From Alistipes sp. (GTDB taxonomy: Bacteria; Bacteroidota; Bacteroidia; Bacteroidales; Rikenellaceae): DNA of 64,000 bases. Position numbers and translations under genes: made by a program. The notes beneath the pieces were generated by a model. It made no database searches, was not told the DNA's origin, and saw nothing but the letters and a program-made list of their open reading frames with translations. The stretch lies in contig JAFQTX010000022.1 in the NCBI GenBank assembly GCA_017408825.1, forward strand, positions 1 to 64,000, read 5' to 3'. Positions 1-7,122 of this stretch are shown one piece after another (the first letter of the stretch is position 1; each line of letters begins with the position of its first letter).

Positions 1-88
1 AATTTTTAGCAATTGATTTGACCGAGTAACCATCTTCGAGCATCCTCATATATTTGAGTAATGCTACATAATCGTGTTTTTTGCGCAT
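1..88 (-). CDS. Transposase OrfA, N-terminal 29 residues only (partial)
   Basis: An ATG at base 88 on the minus strand opens a frame reading MRKKHDYVALLKYMRMLEDG and continuing to the window edge with YSVKSIAKN. The pattern of a basic start, a first helix, then G-Y-S-V-K-S-I-A resembles the helix-turn-helix DNA-binding start of IS3-family OrfA proteins. It lies directly inside the IS end. In a complete element an OrfB with a DDE catalytic domain would follow beyond the window. The short length limits certainty. Confidence 0.55.
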   Translation of the reverse strand, partial: MRKKHDYVALLKYMRMLEDGYSVKSIAKN

Positions 89-94
89 AATGAA

Positions 95-127
95 ACCCCA
101 AAAGTTTTTTGTCCAAACTTTTGGGGT
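95..127. repeat. Perfect 13-bp inverted repeat inside the IS end
   Basis: ACCCCAAAAGTTT (95-107) and AAACTTTTGGGGT (115-127) are perfect complements around a 7-base loop. The hairpin lies between the IS tip and the transposase start codon at 88. It would form in any transcript entering the element from outside, which fits protection of the transposase start from impinging transcription. Confidence 0.8.
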
Positions 128-143
128 CACTTCATTTTGTTAT

Positions 144-263
144 CAGGTTGAATAAAAAGATGTAGTTTTAGGCCTGCGAAGCCCGAAAAAGCGGAGTTTA
201 CTCGGCGTAAATGAGCATTTTGAGGGCGAGCATAACGACAAAATACACTTTTTATTCAGCCTG
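144..263. repeat. 120-bp terminal-inverted-repeat element, copy 1
   Basis: The left end CAGGTTGAATAAAAAG and the right end CTTTTTATTCAGCCTG are complementary over 16 bases with one mismatch. The inside (GCGAAGCCCGAAAAA ... GTTTACT ... CGTAAATGAG ... GAGGGCGAGC) matches the element at 21096-21215 almost throughout, and a degraded relative lies at 58962-59202. The whole unit can fold into one long imperfect hairpin. It has no reading frame of its own. It could be a MITE-like element or a structured intergenic repeat. Confidence 0.85.
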
Positions 264-282
264 TTTTTCGTGTCATCGCCAC

Positions 283-414
283 ATTAGCACCATAAGAGAT
301 TACGAGGTCGAGTATCGGCTGCTATCTTGGCCGGGGGTGCTCTCGGCCGTTAGTGCTTTCGTCTGTGACCGTCTTAAATGTCTCAGTGTCCTAATGGTCT
401 TAATAGCCTTAAAA
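283..414 (-). repeat. Diverged inverted copy of the 119-bp repeat seen at 11.3 kb
   Basis: The reverse complement of this stretch carries TACTCGACCTCGTAAT, CTTATGGTGCTAAT, TTAAGACGGT and GGCCGA in the same order as the tandem repeat at 11302-11540. The middle is poorly conserved. The plus-strand 68-codon frame across it has no protein-like features, so it is treated as non-coding. Confidence 0.55.
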
Positions 415-432
415 TAGACTAACCTGCCCCAC

Positions 433-470
433 AAAAAAGACTCTGCCCGATGCCAAAGCACCGAGCAGAG
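433..470 (-). terminator. Rho-independent terminator of the starch-binding lipoprotein gene
   Basis: On the minus strand CTCTGCTCGGTGC, a TTT loop and GGCATCGGGCAGAG form a long stem with two wobble pairs, followed by TCTTTTTTG. It lies 37 bases after the stop codon at 507. Confidence 0.85.
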
Positions 471-506
471 ATTTACATATAAAACCTATTAGGTTATATC
501 TGTATA

Positions 507-2858
507 TTAGTTAATTCCAATAGAACTACCAGTAACTGCGTTACCGTTCGCACTGATAGTCACCTTTGCGTCATTAGACTGCCAGCCATTACCATTGTGT
601 ACAAGGTAGTTGACAGTCTTACCAACCAACTCTGAAGGGACGATAACACTCCAAGTATAATTACCCTCGTAAGTCATATTGTTACCTGGCCATGAGGTAT
701 CAAATGAAGTACCTGTATCCCAAGCGTGAATCTTCATGGTCGAACCCCACCACTGCTTAGAATTATCAGTATCCAATGTTACAGTTAGCTTGATAATAGT
801 CTCCTCAAGAGTAATAGTAGCACCATTTTTAGTAATAGTTATGTTCTGAGGCTCAGAAACCTTGCTACCAGAGATAAACTTGCATGTAAGCGAGCTGCCG
901 ATATAATCACCGCTAATAGCGTACTTATTATCACTTACAAGCGCACCCTCAGCAGGAGTAAGTGCAGTACCATCCTTCTCAAGATAGATGTATAGTGGAC
1001 TCCAGTTTGCCTTATTATCAACCGTAATGTTTACCATAAGGTCTGTATACTCCTCAACACACTCGTACTTAAACGCAAGAGTTAATGGGTTGAAATAGAT
1101 GTCAAACTTACCATTCTTCGTAGATGCGATATTCTGACTATTATTGCTAACAAGAGTATACTCAGTACCTACTTCAGCAGCCAAAATAGCGCCATTACCA
1201 CCATAGCTTACTGTCCAAGCATTATCCTTAACAATCTTGAACTCATCATCCTTATAAAGCTCAATACCAGATGCCACATACCAGCCATCTGCTACTACCA
1301 TAGGGATAGCGTTTGCAACATCCCAACCCTGGAATGAACCTGCGATACCAAGAACAAGATCAGTAGGCATCTCAGTACCCTCATCAGGGATAAGAGTTCC
1401 GTTCTCGGTCTGCTCCTCTACAGTTGTATAGTCACGATCAGCCTCTACAAGGTAGAGCTTGCTATACTCTGCATCCTTAGCATACTCGAAGTATACATCA
1501 TAAGTGCCACTCTTTGCAACTGTTACATTGATGCTGCTACCAGCATATACCTTCATCCACTTGTCAGCATTAAGGATATTTAGACCCTCACCAGCACCAT
1601 AGCTAATATCCCATGTGTGAGAAGCCTTGACCTTAATCTCTGTGCCTGTTGCAAGCTCGATATCCTCAACTACGAAGAGGTTAGCTGTTGCGGTCTCAGT
1701 CATCGCATTACCTGTCTCTGACCAGTCGCAATATGAGCCTGTCAAAACCCACGATAGAGCAGGCTCCTCTGGAGCTACATAGCCATCCTTTGTACCCCAT
1801 ACGCCTTTTGCCCAATCGAGGATATAGTAATAGTTGTCGGGCTCTACGCCAATAACCTCATCGGCAGTCTGATTCCAAACACGGTCGGTAACAGTCTCAT
1901 CGTTCCAAGCGAACTCGGTATATACAGGGTTCATACGGCAGAAGAGCACCTGCTCCATATCTGCTGGAACTGAACACTCATAAATACCATTGGCATCCTC
2001 ATCAGTGAGCTTAACATCGGCAAAGCCACCTGCTGAGTTAAAGAAGTGAGCTGAGAACCAAGCACCATCAGCTTTCCAGCCATCGTTTGGTACAAGGTAA
2101 ATCTTTGCTGCTGGTTCTGGATCGGTCAAAGTGCCGAGGTTGTAGACCTTACCCCAGCCAATTCCATTGATTGTTGTCTGCTTTACCTTTACGCCATCGA
2201 CAAAATAGGACAATGTGGCATCAAGCTCAACCTGCGACGAATCCACGCCACACCAGAAAGGAACAAAATTCTCGCCCTTGATGCCTGAGAAGGTAATCTC
2301 ATTTGTAGATTGGTTGTTATCCCTAAAGGCGTAGACGTCATCACCCTGAGATGTCTTCTGCTCCAATTTCAAGGTAATAGCACCCTCACCCTCATAGGTA
2401 TAGCGCAAGAACGATGTCTGCGATGTAAGCTGAATAGTTGCATCCTGCGCAAACGTAACACCAGTAGTCCACACATAAAGAGCCTTCTTGCCAAGACGAG
2501 AGTCACATGGATGTTTATCGTCATCTGAACTGATTCTTACACTCTTGCCTACAAAAGTAGCCGCAGCACTATCCTCGCAAGTAAACTTACCTGTAGCGGC
2601 ATCAGTACATACGAATTTATAGTAGCTATTATCTTCGGTATTAGTAACCTTAAGTGTGTCGCCCGCCTCCCAGATAGTTGTCCAGGTCTTATCGCCATCC
2701 GCATCGTCGATATAGGCACGTGTGTCATCGCAACTAAGAGCAGCGTAGAACGATACACCAGCTATCTGCTGATCTACGCCCTCCTCACTCTCTGTACAAG
2801 CTGTTGCACCCAACATAACCATAAGGGCAACAAGCATCAAATTCCAAAACTTTTTCAT
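507..2858 (-). CDS. SusE/SusF-like surface starch-binding lipoprotein with a fimbrillin-like N-terminal part
   Basis: This 783-aa protein starts with a lipoprotein signal: a hydrophobic stretch to residue 20 and the lipobox GATAC with Cys21. The next residues, TESEEG, are acidic, as in Bacteroidota lipoproteins sent to the cell surface. Residues about 30-230 (TRAYIDD ... WTTIWEAGDTL ... FLRYTYEG) resemble fimbrillin-like domains. Several carbohydrate-binding-like modules follow, starting near 252 (IYLVPNDGWKADG), 370 (WVLTGSYCDW), 500 (LVLGIAGSFQGWD) and 606. A final module near 693-783 (WWGSTMKIHAWD ... YLVHNGNGWQ) looks like a starch-binding CBM26-type domain. The likely role is to hold starch or glycogen at the outer membrane. 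No susC or susD lies nearby. The small gene at 2891-3052 is 32 bases upstream and probably cotranscribed. Confidence 0.8.
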   Translation of the reverse strand: MKKFWNLMLVALMVMLGATACTESEEGVDQQIAGVSFYAALSCDDTRAYIDDADGDKTWTTIWEAGDTLKVTNTEDNSYYKFVCTDAATGKFTCEDSAAATFVGKSVRISSDDDKHPCDSRLGKKALYVWTTGVTFAQDATIQLTSQTSFLRYTYEGEGAITLKLEQKTSQGDDVYAFRDNNQSTNEITFSGIKGENFVPFWCGVDSSQVELDATLSYFVDGVKVKQTTINGIGWGKVYNLGTLTDPEPAAKIYLVPNDGWKADGAWFSAHFFNSAGGFADVKLTDEDANGIYECSVPADMEQVLFCRMNPVYTEFAWNDETVTDRVWNQTADEVIGVEPDNYYYILDWAKGVWGTKDGYVAPEEPALSWVLTGSYCDWSETGNAMTETATANLFVVEDIELATGTEIKVKASHTWDISYGAGEGLNILNADKWMKVYAGSSINVTVAKSGTYDVYFEYAKDAEYSKLYLVEADRDYTTVEEQTENGTLIPDEGTEMPTDLVLGIAGSFQGWDVANAIPMVVADGWYVASGIELYKDDEFKIVKDNAWTVSYGGNGAILAAEVGTEYTLVSNNSQNIASTKNGKFDIYFNPLTLAFKYECVEEYTDLMVNITVDNKANWSPLYIYLEKDGTALTPAEGALVSDNKYAISGDYIGSSLTCKFISGSKVSEPQNITITKNGATITLEETIIKLTVTLDTDNSKQWWGSTMKIHAWDTGTSFDTSWPGNNMTYEGNYTWSVIVPSELVGKTVNYLVHNGNGWQSNDAKVTISANGNAVTGSSIGIN

Positions 2859-2890
2859 CTCTTATTTTTCATTTTAGGTTAAACACTGGG

Positions 2891-3052
2891 TTACCACTCT
2901 ATACCCTCCTCGCCATAGGTAGGACCTTCGAAGCCGACCTCGTCACTCGCCTCGAAGCCACGCTCCACACTAATCTCTACGACCTCCATCTCGGGAGTCT
3001 CGTAGCCGACACGGCTCACGGCCGCATCTGTGAAATTATTAAAAGCTTTCAT
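2891..3052 (-). CDS. 53-aa acidic peptide of unknown function
   Basis: A complete frame runs from ATG at 3052 to TAA at 2891. It begins MKAFNNFTDAAVSRVGYETP, continues EMEVVEISVERGFEASDEVG and ends GEEGIEW. It is strongly acidic in its second half and has no signal peptide. Short Bacteroidota proteins with the pattern Y-x-x-P-x-x-E-V-x-x-I and a later A-S before an acidic, Trp-ending tail often precede surface lipoproteins; this is general recollection and their function is not known to me. A TACCTTTG -7 box sits 78 bases upstream, and the starch-binding lipoprotein gene starts 32 bases downstream. Confidence 0.7.
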   Translation of the reverse strand: MKAFNNFTDAAVSRVGYETPEMEVVEISVERGFEASDEVGFEGPTYGEEGIEW

Positions 3053-3129
3053 TTTGATAATATGGTTTAGTTAAATGTTGCTCACACTACTCCTCGCGTG
3101 CACGCAGACGTACGCACACGATAGTTATA

Positions 3130-3137
3130 CAAAGGTA
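3130..3137 (-). promoter_or_regulatory. -7 box (TACCTTTG) for the 53-aa peptide / starch-binding lipoprotein unit
   Basis: The minus strand reads TACCTTTG, a match to Bacteroidota TAnnTTTG. No clean TTTG lies 19-21 bases upstream, so the -33 element is weak. The predicted leader of about 70 nt contains the palindrome GCGTGCACGC (3096-3105). Confidence 0.6.
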
Positions 3138-3259
3138 CAAATCTTTTCACAAAGAGTATCATCTATTTGGGATATTTATGACGAGTGGCCGTAATAGATG
3201 GACGAATAGGCATATTTTCAGGATAAACACCCCACTATATGCACACACATATATATATA

Positions 3260-3297
3260 TTTAGGGCTCAGAGAGCATCTACCCTCCGAGCCCTAAA
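3260..3297 (-). terminator. Probable terminator after the L,D-transpeptidase/LysM gene
   Basis: TTTAGGGCTC and GAGCCCTAAA form a 10-bp stem 23 bases beyond the stop codon at 3321. The minus-strand tail is ATATATATATATG rather than a pure T run, so termination efficiency is uncertain. Confidence 0.55.
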
Positions 3298-3320
3298 CAC
3301 CATTTCGGCGTTAAGCGAAA

Positions 3321-4502
3321 TTACTTAATACGAACCTTCTGACCAATCTGAAGCTTAGTAGGATCAAGCTCTGAGTTAAGCTCCTGAATCTTCTTCGATG
3401 TGGTCTTATACTTAACAGCAAGGCTACCAAAGGTGTCACCATCCTCGATAGTGTGGAACACGGGATCGTTGTTCTCCTCTGAAGGAGTAGTAGTTGTGGT
3501 AGTTGCTGTTGTCGAGCTCTGCTCTGGATTAGCAACCGCAGCCTTGCTCTGCTCATCCTTACGCATAGGAGCACCCTTAACACGTATCATCTGGCCAATC
3601 TGAATCTTAGTAGGCTCTACATCTGGATTAAGCTCCTCGATCTTCTTTGAGGTGGTCTCGTACTTCTTAGCGATAGATGAGAATGTCTCGCCCTCCTCAA
3701 CCTTGTGATCCAAGTTATCCTCGGTCTGGTGAGTAACTACACGCTGCTCGTTCTCCTTGATATCCTCGAAGAAGTCCTCCTTGTCGTTGCTACCAGTAGC
3801 GCTATCCTGGTTGATACCGCTATCCTCCTTCTTACCATCAGCATCCATATCCAAAACAGAGGTCTCGATAGTAACCTTCATACCCACCTTTACAAGTGGC
3901 TTAAGCTTATCGAGGTCGGCATTATTAAGACGGATACAACCCTCAGTAGCACGTGTACCAATAGAGTTAGGATCGTGAGTACCGTGGATACCGATACCTG
4001 AGTGTGGAGGGGTCTTTAGGCGGATAAACCAGTTGCCATAGCAGTTGTTGATATAGCCCTTACCATCGTTGAAGTCGTGACCCCAAGATGATGCATCCTG
4101 AATCTGCTGGATGGTAAACTCACCCTCAGGAGTCTTCATATCACCAACCTTCTGCTTATTACCATAGTTCTTACCTACGGCAACAGGGAAGCTGAAGATA
4201 AGTGCATTGTTGCTATCGTAAAGGTTGAGCGTCATGCTCTCCTTTGAGATAACGATATGGTGAGCATCGTTAGGGTTACCATTGAGTACAATCTCTTCGC
4301 TCTCCTCCTCAAGCTCTTCATCATCTTCGCCATCATCCTCAATACCAAACTCGCTACCATCAACATCCTCATCCTCGAATTCAGCATCGAACTCTGTAGT
4401 CTCGTTCTCCTTCTCCTTGTTCTTCTGCTGTGTGGTAGCACAAGCAGTAAATGCAGCAATAAGAATAATCAATGCTACATAGAATAAATTTTTGAATTTC
4501 AT
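3321..4502 (-). CDS. L,D-transpeptidase (YkuD) lipoprotein with two C-terminal LysM domains
   Basis: This 393-aa protein begins with a lipoprotein signal (lipobox FTAC, Cys21) and then a very acidic linker to about residue 72. The YkuD catalytic domain spans roughly 75-205; the motif HGTHDPNSIGTRATEGCIRL near 171-190 contains the His and the nucleophilic Cys expected for L,D-transpeptidases. LysM domains at about 262-308 and 347-393 (TSKKIEELNP, TSKKIQELNS) should bind peptidoglycan. The likely role is to crosslink or modify peptidoglycan in the periplasm. It is the last gene of the run glgB-SH3b-SH3b-SH3b-ldt, with gaps of 19-30 bases. Confidence 0.88.
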   Translation of the reverse strand: MKFKNLFYVALIILIAAFTACATTQQKNKEKENETTEFDAEFEDEDVDGSEFGIEDDGEDDEELEEESEEIVLNGNPNDAHHIVISKESMTLNLYDSNNALIFSFPVAVGKNYGNKQKVGDMKTPEGEFTIQQIQDASSWGHDFNDGKGYINNCYGNWFIRLKTPPHSGIGIHGTHDPNSIGTRATEGCIRLNNADLDKLKPLVKVGMKVTIETSVLDMDADGKKEDSGINQDSATGSNDKEDFFEDIKENEQRVVTHQTEDNLDHKVEEGETFSSIAKKYETTSKKIEELNPDVEPTKIQIGQMIRVKGAPMRKDEQSKAAVANPEQSSTTATTTTTTPSEENNDPVFHTIEDGDTFGSLAVKYKTTSKKIQELNSELDPTKLQIGQKVRIK

Positions 4503-4532
4503 AGTTTTATTAAATGTATTAAGTTATAATCT

Positions 4533-5369
4533 CTAATAATAATATATCTCATATGAGCCGTCGTAGTTACGCATAGCCATATCAAACGTAGTACCTGGCA
4601 CGACACCAAGCACCAAGTAGTCATTTCTATCGCCATCAAATAAAACGACAGCTAATATCGAATTATTATACGACACACTGCTATTGTATATACGGTACGC
4701 CACCAAACTTGTCGAGCCAAACTTAAAAGTCTGCCCCTTACTCACAGTGAGGTTATCGTATCGTTCGTCAGCACACATATACAGTAGCAAATTTGCAACA
4801 GCACACAACTCACGGCTTTTGTTTGCAATACCGATGTTAGGGCTGCGGCCGATAACAAATCTTGAGAGTACATCATACTCACGCTGAACCACAACATAGT
4901 CCGAGCATATATAACCCTCAGAATAGCTATGCGGCCCAGATACTATTCGCACATAGCACCACAATCTACCTCCGTTATAAAAAGAGGAACGCAACACCAG
5001 AACCCTATCACCTGTATTAACCTTAAACATCTGCGTTGTCTGAGAGATTACAGGCTGTCTGCGTACCCACACGTTTGTACCCACAATCGCACCGTAGTAC
5101 TCACTTCTATCAAGGAGGTCACTTACAAAGCGAGGTTTACCAGCTGATAGCTGCGAACTATTGAACGACTTCAAACCACCTCTATCATGTCGCACATAGG
5201 CGAGGTTGAAATATTCGCTAAAGTCTGCCCAGCTGCTATATCCATAGTGCTGCGAAGGGGCTACCTCCATAGCATTATCAGCAACTCTACACTCTGCACG
5301 CAACGTATAGCATCCGAAAAGCAATACGACAACCGTCACAAAGATACGATATAGACCACGAAATCTCAT
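4533..5369 (-). CDS. SH3b-domain envelope protein, paralog 1 of 3
   Basis: This 278-aa protein has an N-terminal hydrophobic segment ending in LLFGC, which could be a lipobox, with a second Cys soon after. A bacterial SH3-like region spans about 90-165 (VGTNVWVRRQPVIS, VNTGDRVLVLRS, WCYVRIVSG, EGYICSDYVV). A C-terminal domain of about 100 residues follows and ends GSYEIYYY. It shares layout and many residues with the next two genes. The conserved N-terminal motif W-x-D-x-S-x-x-[FY]-[ND]-L also recurs. SH3b domains often bind cell-wall peptides, so an envelope role is inferred; no catalytic residues were recognised. Confidence 0.6.
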   Translation of the reverse strand: MRFRGLYRIFVTVVVLLFGCYTLRAECRVADNAMEVAPSQHYGYSSWADFSEYFNLAYVRHDRGGLKSFNSSQLSAGKPRFVSDLLDRSEYYGAIVGTNVWVRRQPVISQTTQMFKVNTGDRVLVLRSSFYNGGRLWCYVRIVSGPHSYSEGYICSDYVVVQREYDVLSRFVIGRSPNIGIANKSRELCAVANLLLYMCADERYDNLTVSKGQTFKFGSTSLVAYRIYNSSVSYNNSILAVVLFDGDRNDYLVLGVVPGTTFDMAMRNYDGSYEIYYY

Positions 5370-5393
5370 ATCAATATGGGCTTAACCAAACTA

Positions 5394-6185
5394 CTAATAA
5401 AAGTATACGTCGTACGAGCCGTTAGGATTACGTGAGACGTTGTTGCAACCATTACCTGGAACAACACCAAGAACCACGTAGTCGTTATTGTTGTTGAAGA
5501 ACTGAACAACAGCAATCAACGAGTTGTTGCCAGCGATAGAGTTGTTACGTATCTGATATACAACAATCTGCTCATTGCCAAATGGGAGTTTGCTGAGCAA
5601 CGACACAGTGAGGTTAGGGTGATTTCTGTGAGCATCGAGCTTAAGCAACACGTCAGACACAGCCTGCAAAAGCTTGCTTGGAGTGCTGTAATCGAGGTTC
5701 AAACCGGTGTAAAGTGCATAGTAGTCGATCATCTCATACTGCTCCTGAGTCACGATATAGTCGGTACAGATGTAGCCCTCACGACCAGCCGACAAACCTG
5801 AATTAACATATACATAGTCCCAGAACTTACCATTTGCATAGCCGATAGGGCGCAACACTGTAAGCTTATCACCAGTATGAACGTGTCCACGCTTAGTGCT
5901 GTTACGCACGATAGGCTGGCTACGCAAGCAAACGTTAAGACCAACTACCGTTGCATTGTACTCGCTATTGTCGAAACGCTCATTGGTAAAAGGCACTCTA
6001 CCGTGAGTAAGCTCCACTGTGTTAAAGCTCTTCATACCGCCATGATTTTTAACCTTGCTAAGATCATAGTGCATAGACAAATCTACCCAAGGGGCATAAC
6101 CAGACTGCGGTCCAAGGCTTGAGCCTCCGCAAGCACATAGCATAATAGCCGATGCTACGAGTGTAAAGAGAAGTTGTTTTTTCAT
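5394..6185 (-). CDS. SH3b-domain lipoprotein, paralog 2 of 3
   Basis: This 263-aa protein has a lipoprotein-type signal, MKKQLLFTLVASAIMLCACG, with candidate lipidated Cys residues at 17 and 19. It has the conserved segment WVDLSMHYDLSKV, an SH3b region at about 78-155 (VVGLNVCLRSQPIV, VHTGDKLTVLRP, EGYICTDYIV) and a C-terminal domain ending GSYDVYFY. It lies 24 bases before the next paralog and 27 after the preceding one, so the three genes are probably cotranscribed with glgB. Its function is unknown; periplasmic or outer-membrane placement follows from the signal. Confidence 0.62.
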   Translation of the reverse strand: MKKQLLFTLVASAIMLCACGGSSLGPQSGYAPWVDLSMHYDLSKVKNHGGMKSFNTVELTHGRVPFTNERFDNSEYNATVVGLNVCLRSQPIVRNSTKRGHVHTGDKLTVLRPIGYANGKFWDYVYVNSGLSAGREGYICTDYIVTQEQYEMIDYYALYTGLNLDYSTPSKLLQAVSDVLLKLDAHRNHPNLTVSLLSKLPFGNEQIVVYQIRNNSIAGNNSLIAVVQFFNNNNDYVVLGVVPGNGCNNVSRNPNGSYDVYFY

Positions 6186-6212
6186 CTTCGTAATTTATTT
6201 TAGTTTAATATT

Positions 6213-7103
6213 TTAGTAGTAGTATACGTCGTATGACCCGTTCTCGGCAAGCTCCACACGATTGATGCTCTGGCCAGGGACAATACCCAGAACCATAAAG
6301 TCATCATTGTCGTTATAGAACTGCACCACAGCAATCATCGAGGCATTAGACGCAAGGTGACGATTGCTAATCTGGAATGTCACAACGCTCTGCTTCTCAA
6401 ATACCGAGGTGTCGATAATCGCCACATCGAGGTCTACGTTATCCTTCTCAGCACCAAGCTTTAGCAACACTGCTGCCACGGCGTGAAGATACTTCTTAGG
6501 ACTCTTCTCGTTGAGATTTGAGCGCTCGACAAAGACATAGCGCTCGAGCATATCGTATCTATTCTGCTCGATGATATCATCGGAGCTGATATAACCCTCG
6601 GTGCCTGCACGTCGGCCACTCGCCAATTTAACGTAGTGCCAGTGCTTGCCGTTGTTAAAATCTATCGAGCGTAGCACGGTGAGCTTATCTCCACTACGCA
6701 CCTGACAACGCTTACGACGGTTCTTAAGCTCGGGATAGCTTCTAATCCACACACCCGTACCCAGCACCGTAGCCTCGTATTGCTGTTGCTGGATACGATC
6801 GTTGAGAAATGGAACACCATTCTGTGCTATGACAAAGCTATTAAAGTGGCACAAAGTGGTATCAACAACCTCTATCGAGCTTAAGTCGTAGTGCTCCGAG
6901 AGGTCGGGCCAAGGAGCATACGTAAATGCCGACTCCTCAACACTCTCCGAACCCATCAAAATAACATATGCGCCTGCAGCGATAATTCCAAGGGCAAAGA
7001 GCACGACAACGCAAGCTACAAGCACACGCTTGGCTCTACCCTCACTACTCTTTGCTGGTCCTATCTGCTGTTCAGCACTACTATCTATGTTTGTGTCTGC
7101 CAT
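6213..7103 (-). CDS. SH3b-domain membrane-anchored protein, paralog 3 of 3
   Basis: This 296-aa protein differs from its paralogs at the N terminus. A cytoplasmic leader of about 27 residues precedes one transmembrane helix (about 28-50, VLVACVVVLFALGIIAAGAY), with no lipobox. The rest matches the others: PWPDLSEHYDLSSI, an SH3b region at about 110-190 (VLGTGVWIRSYPEL, VRSGDKLTVLRS, EGYISSDDII) and a C-terminal domain ending GSYDVYYY. It starts 19 bases after glgB. The three paralogs therefore seem to present the same two-domain body from different membrane anchors. Confidence 0.62.
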   Translation of the reverse strand: MADTNIDSSAEQQIGPAKSSEGRAKRVLVACVVVLFALGIIAAGAYVILMGSESVEESAFTYAPWPDLSEHYDLSSIEVVDTTLCHFNSFVIAQNGVPFLNDRIQQQQYEATVLGTGVWIRSYPELKNRRKRCQVRSGDKLTVLRSIDFNNGKHWHYVKLASGRRAGTEGYISSDDIIEQNRYDMLERYVFVERSNLNEKSPKKYLHAVAAVLLKLGAEKDNVDLDVAIIDTSVFEKQSVVTFQISNRHLASNASMIAVVQFYNDNDDFMVLGIVPGQSINRVELAENGSYDVYYY

Positions 7104-7122
7104 AATTATCCTCTTTGGGGGT

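Larger units (their letters stand above)
1..134 (-). mobile_element. End of an IS3-like (IS150-type) insertion sequence, cut by the window edge
   Basis: Read on the minus strand, this stretch begins TGAAGTGACCCCAAAAG and leads into a short reading frame with a helix-turn-helix-like start. TG...CA ends followed by a run of C and then AAAAGTTTGGACA is typical of terminal repeats of the IS150 group of the IS3 family. The outer tip is placed at base 134. The rest of the element lies outside the window, so completeness and target duplication cannot be judged. The family assignment is from memory of the end consensus. Confidence 0.62.

Noticed and set aside
211..417. Plus-strand frame of 68 codons near the left edge
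   Set aside because: It crosses two repeat elements and has no protein-like composition, signal or start context.
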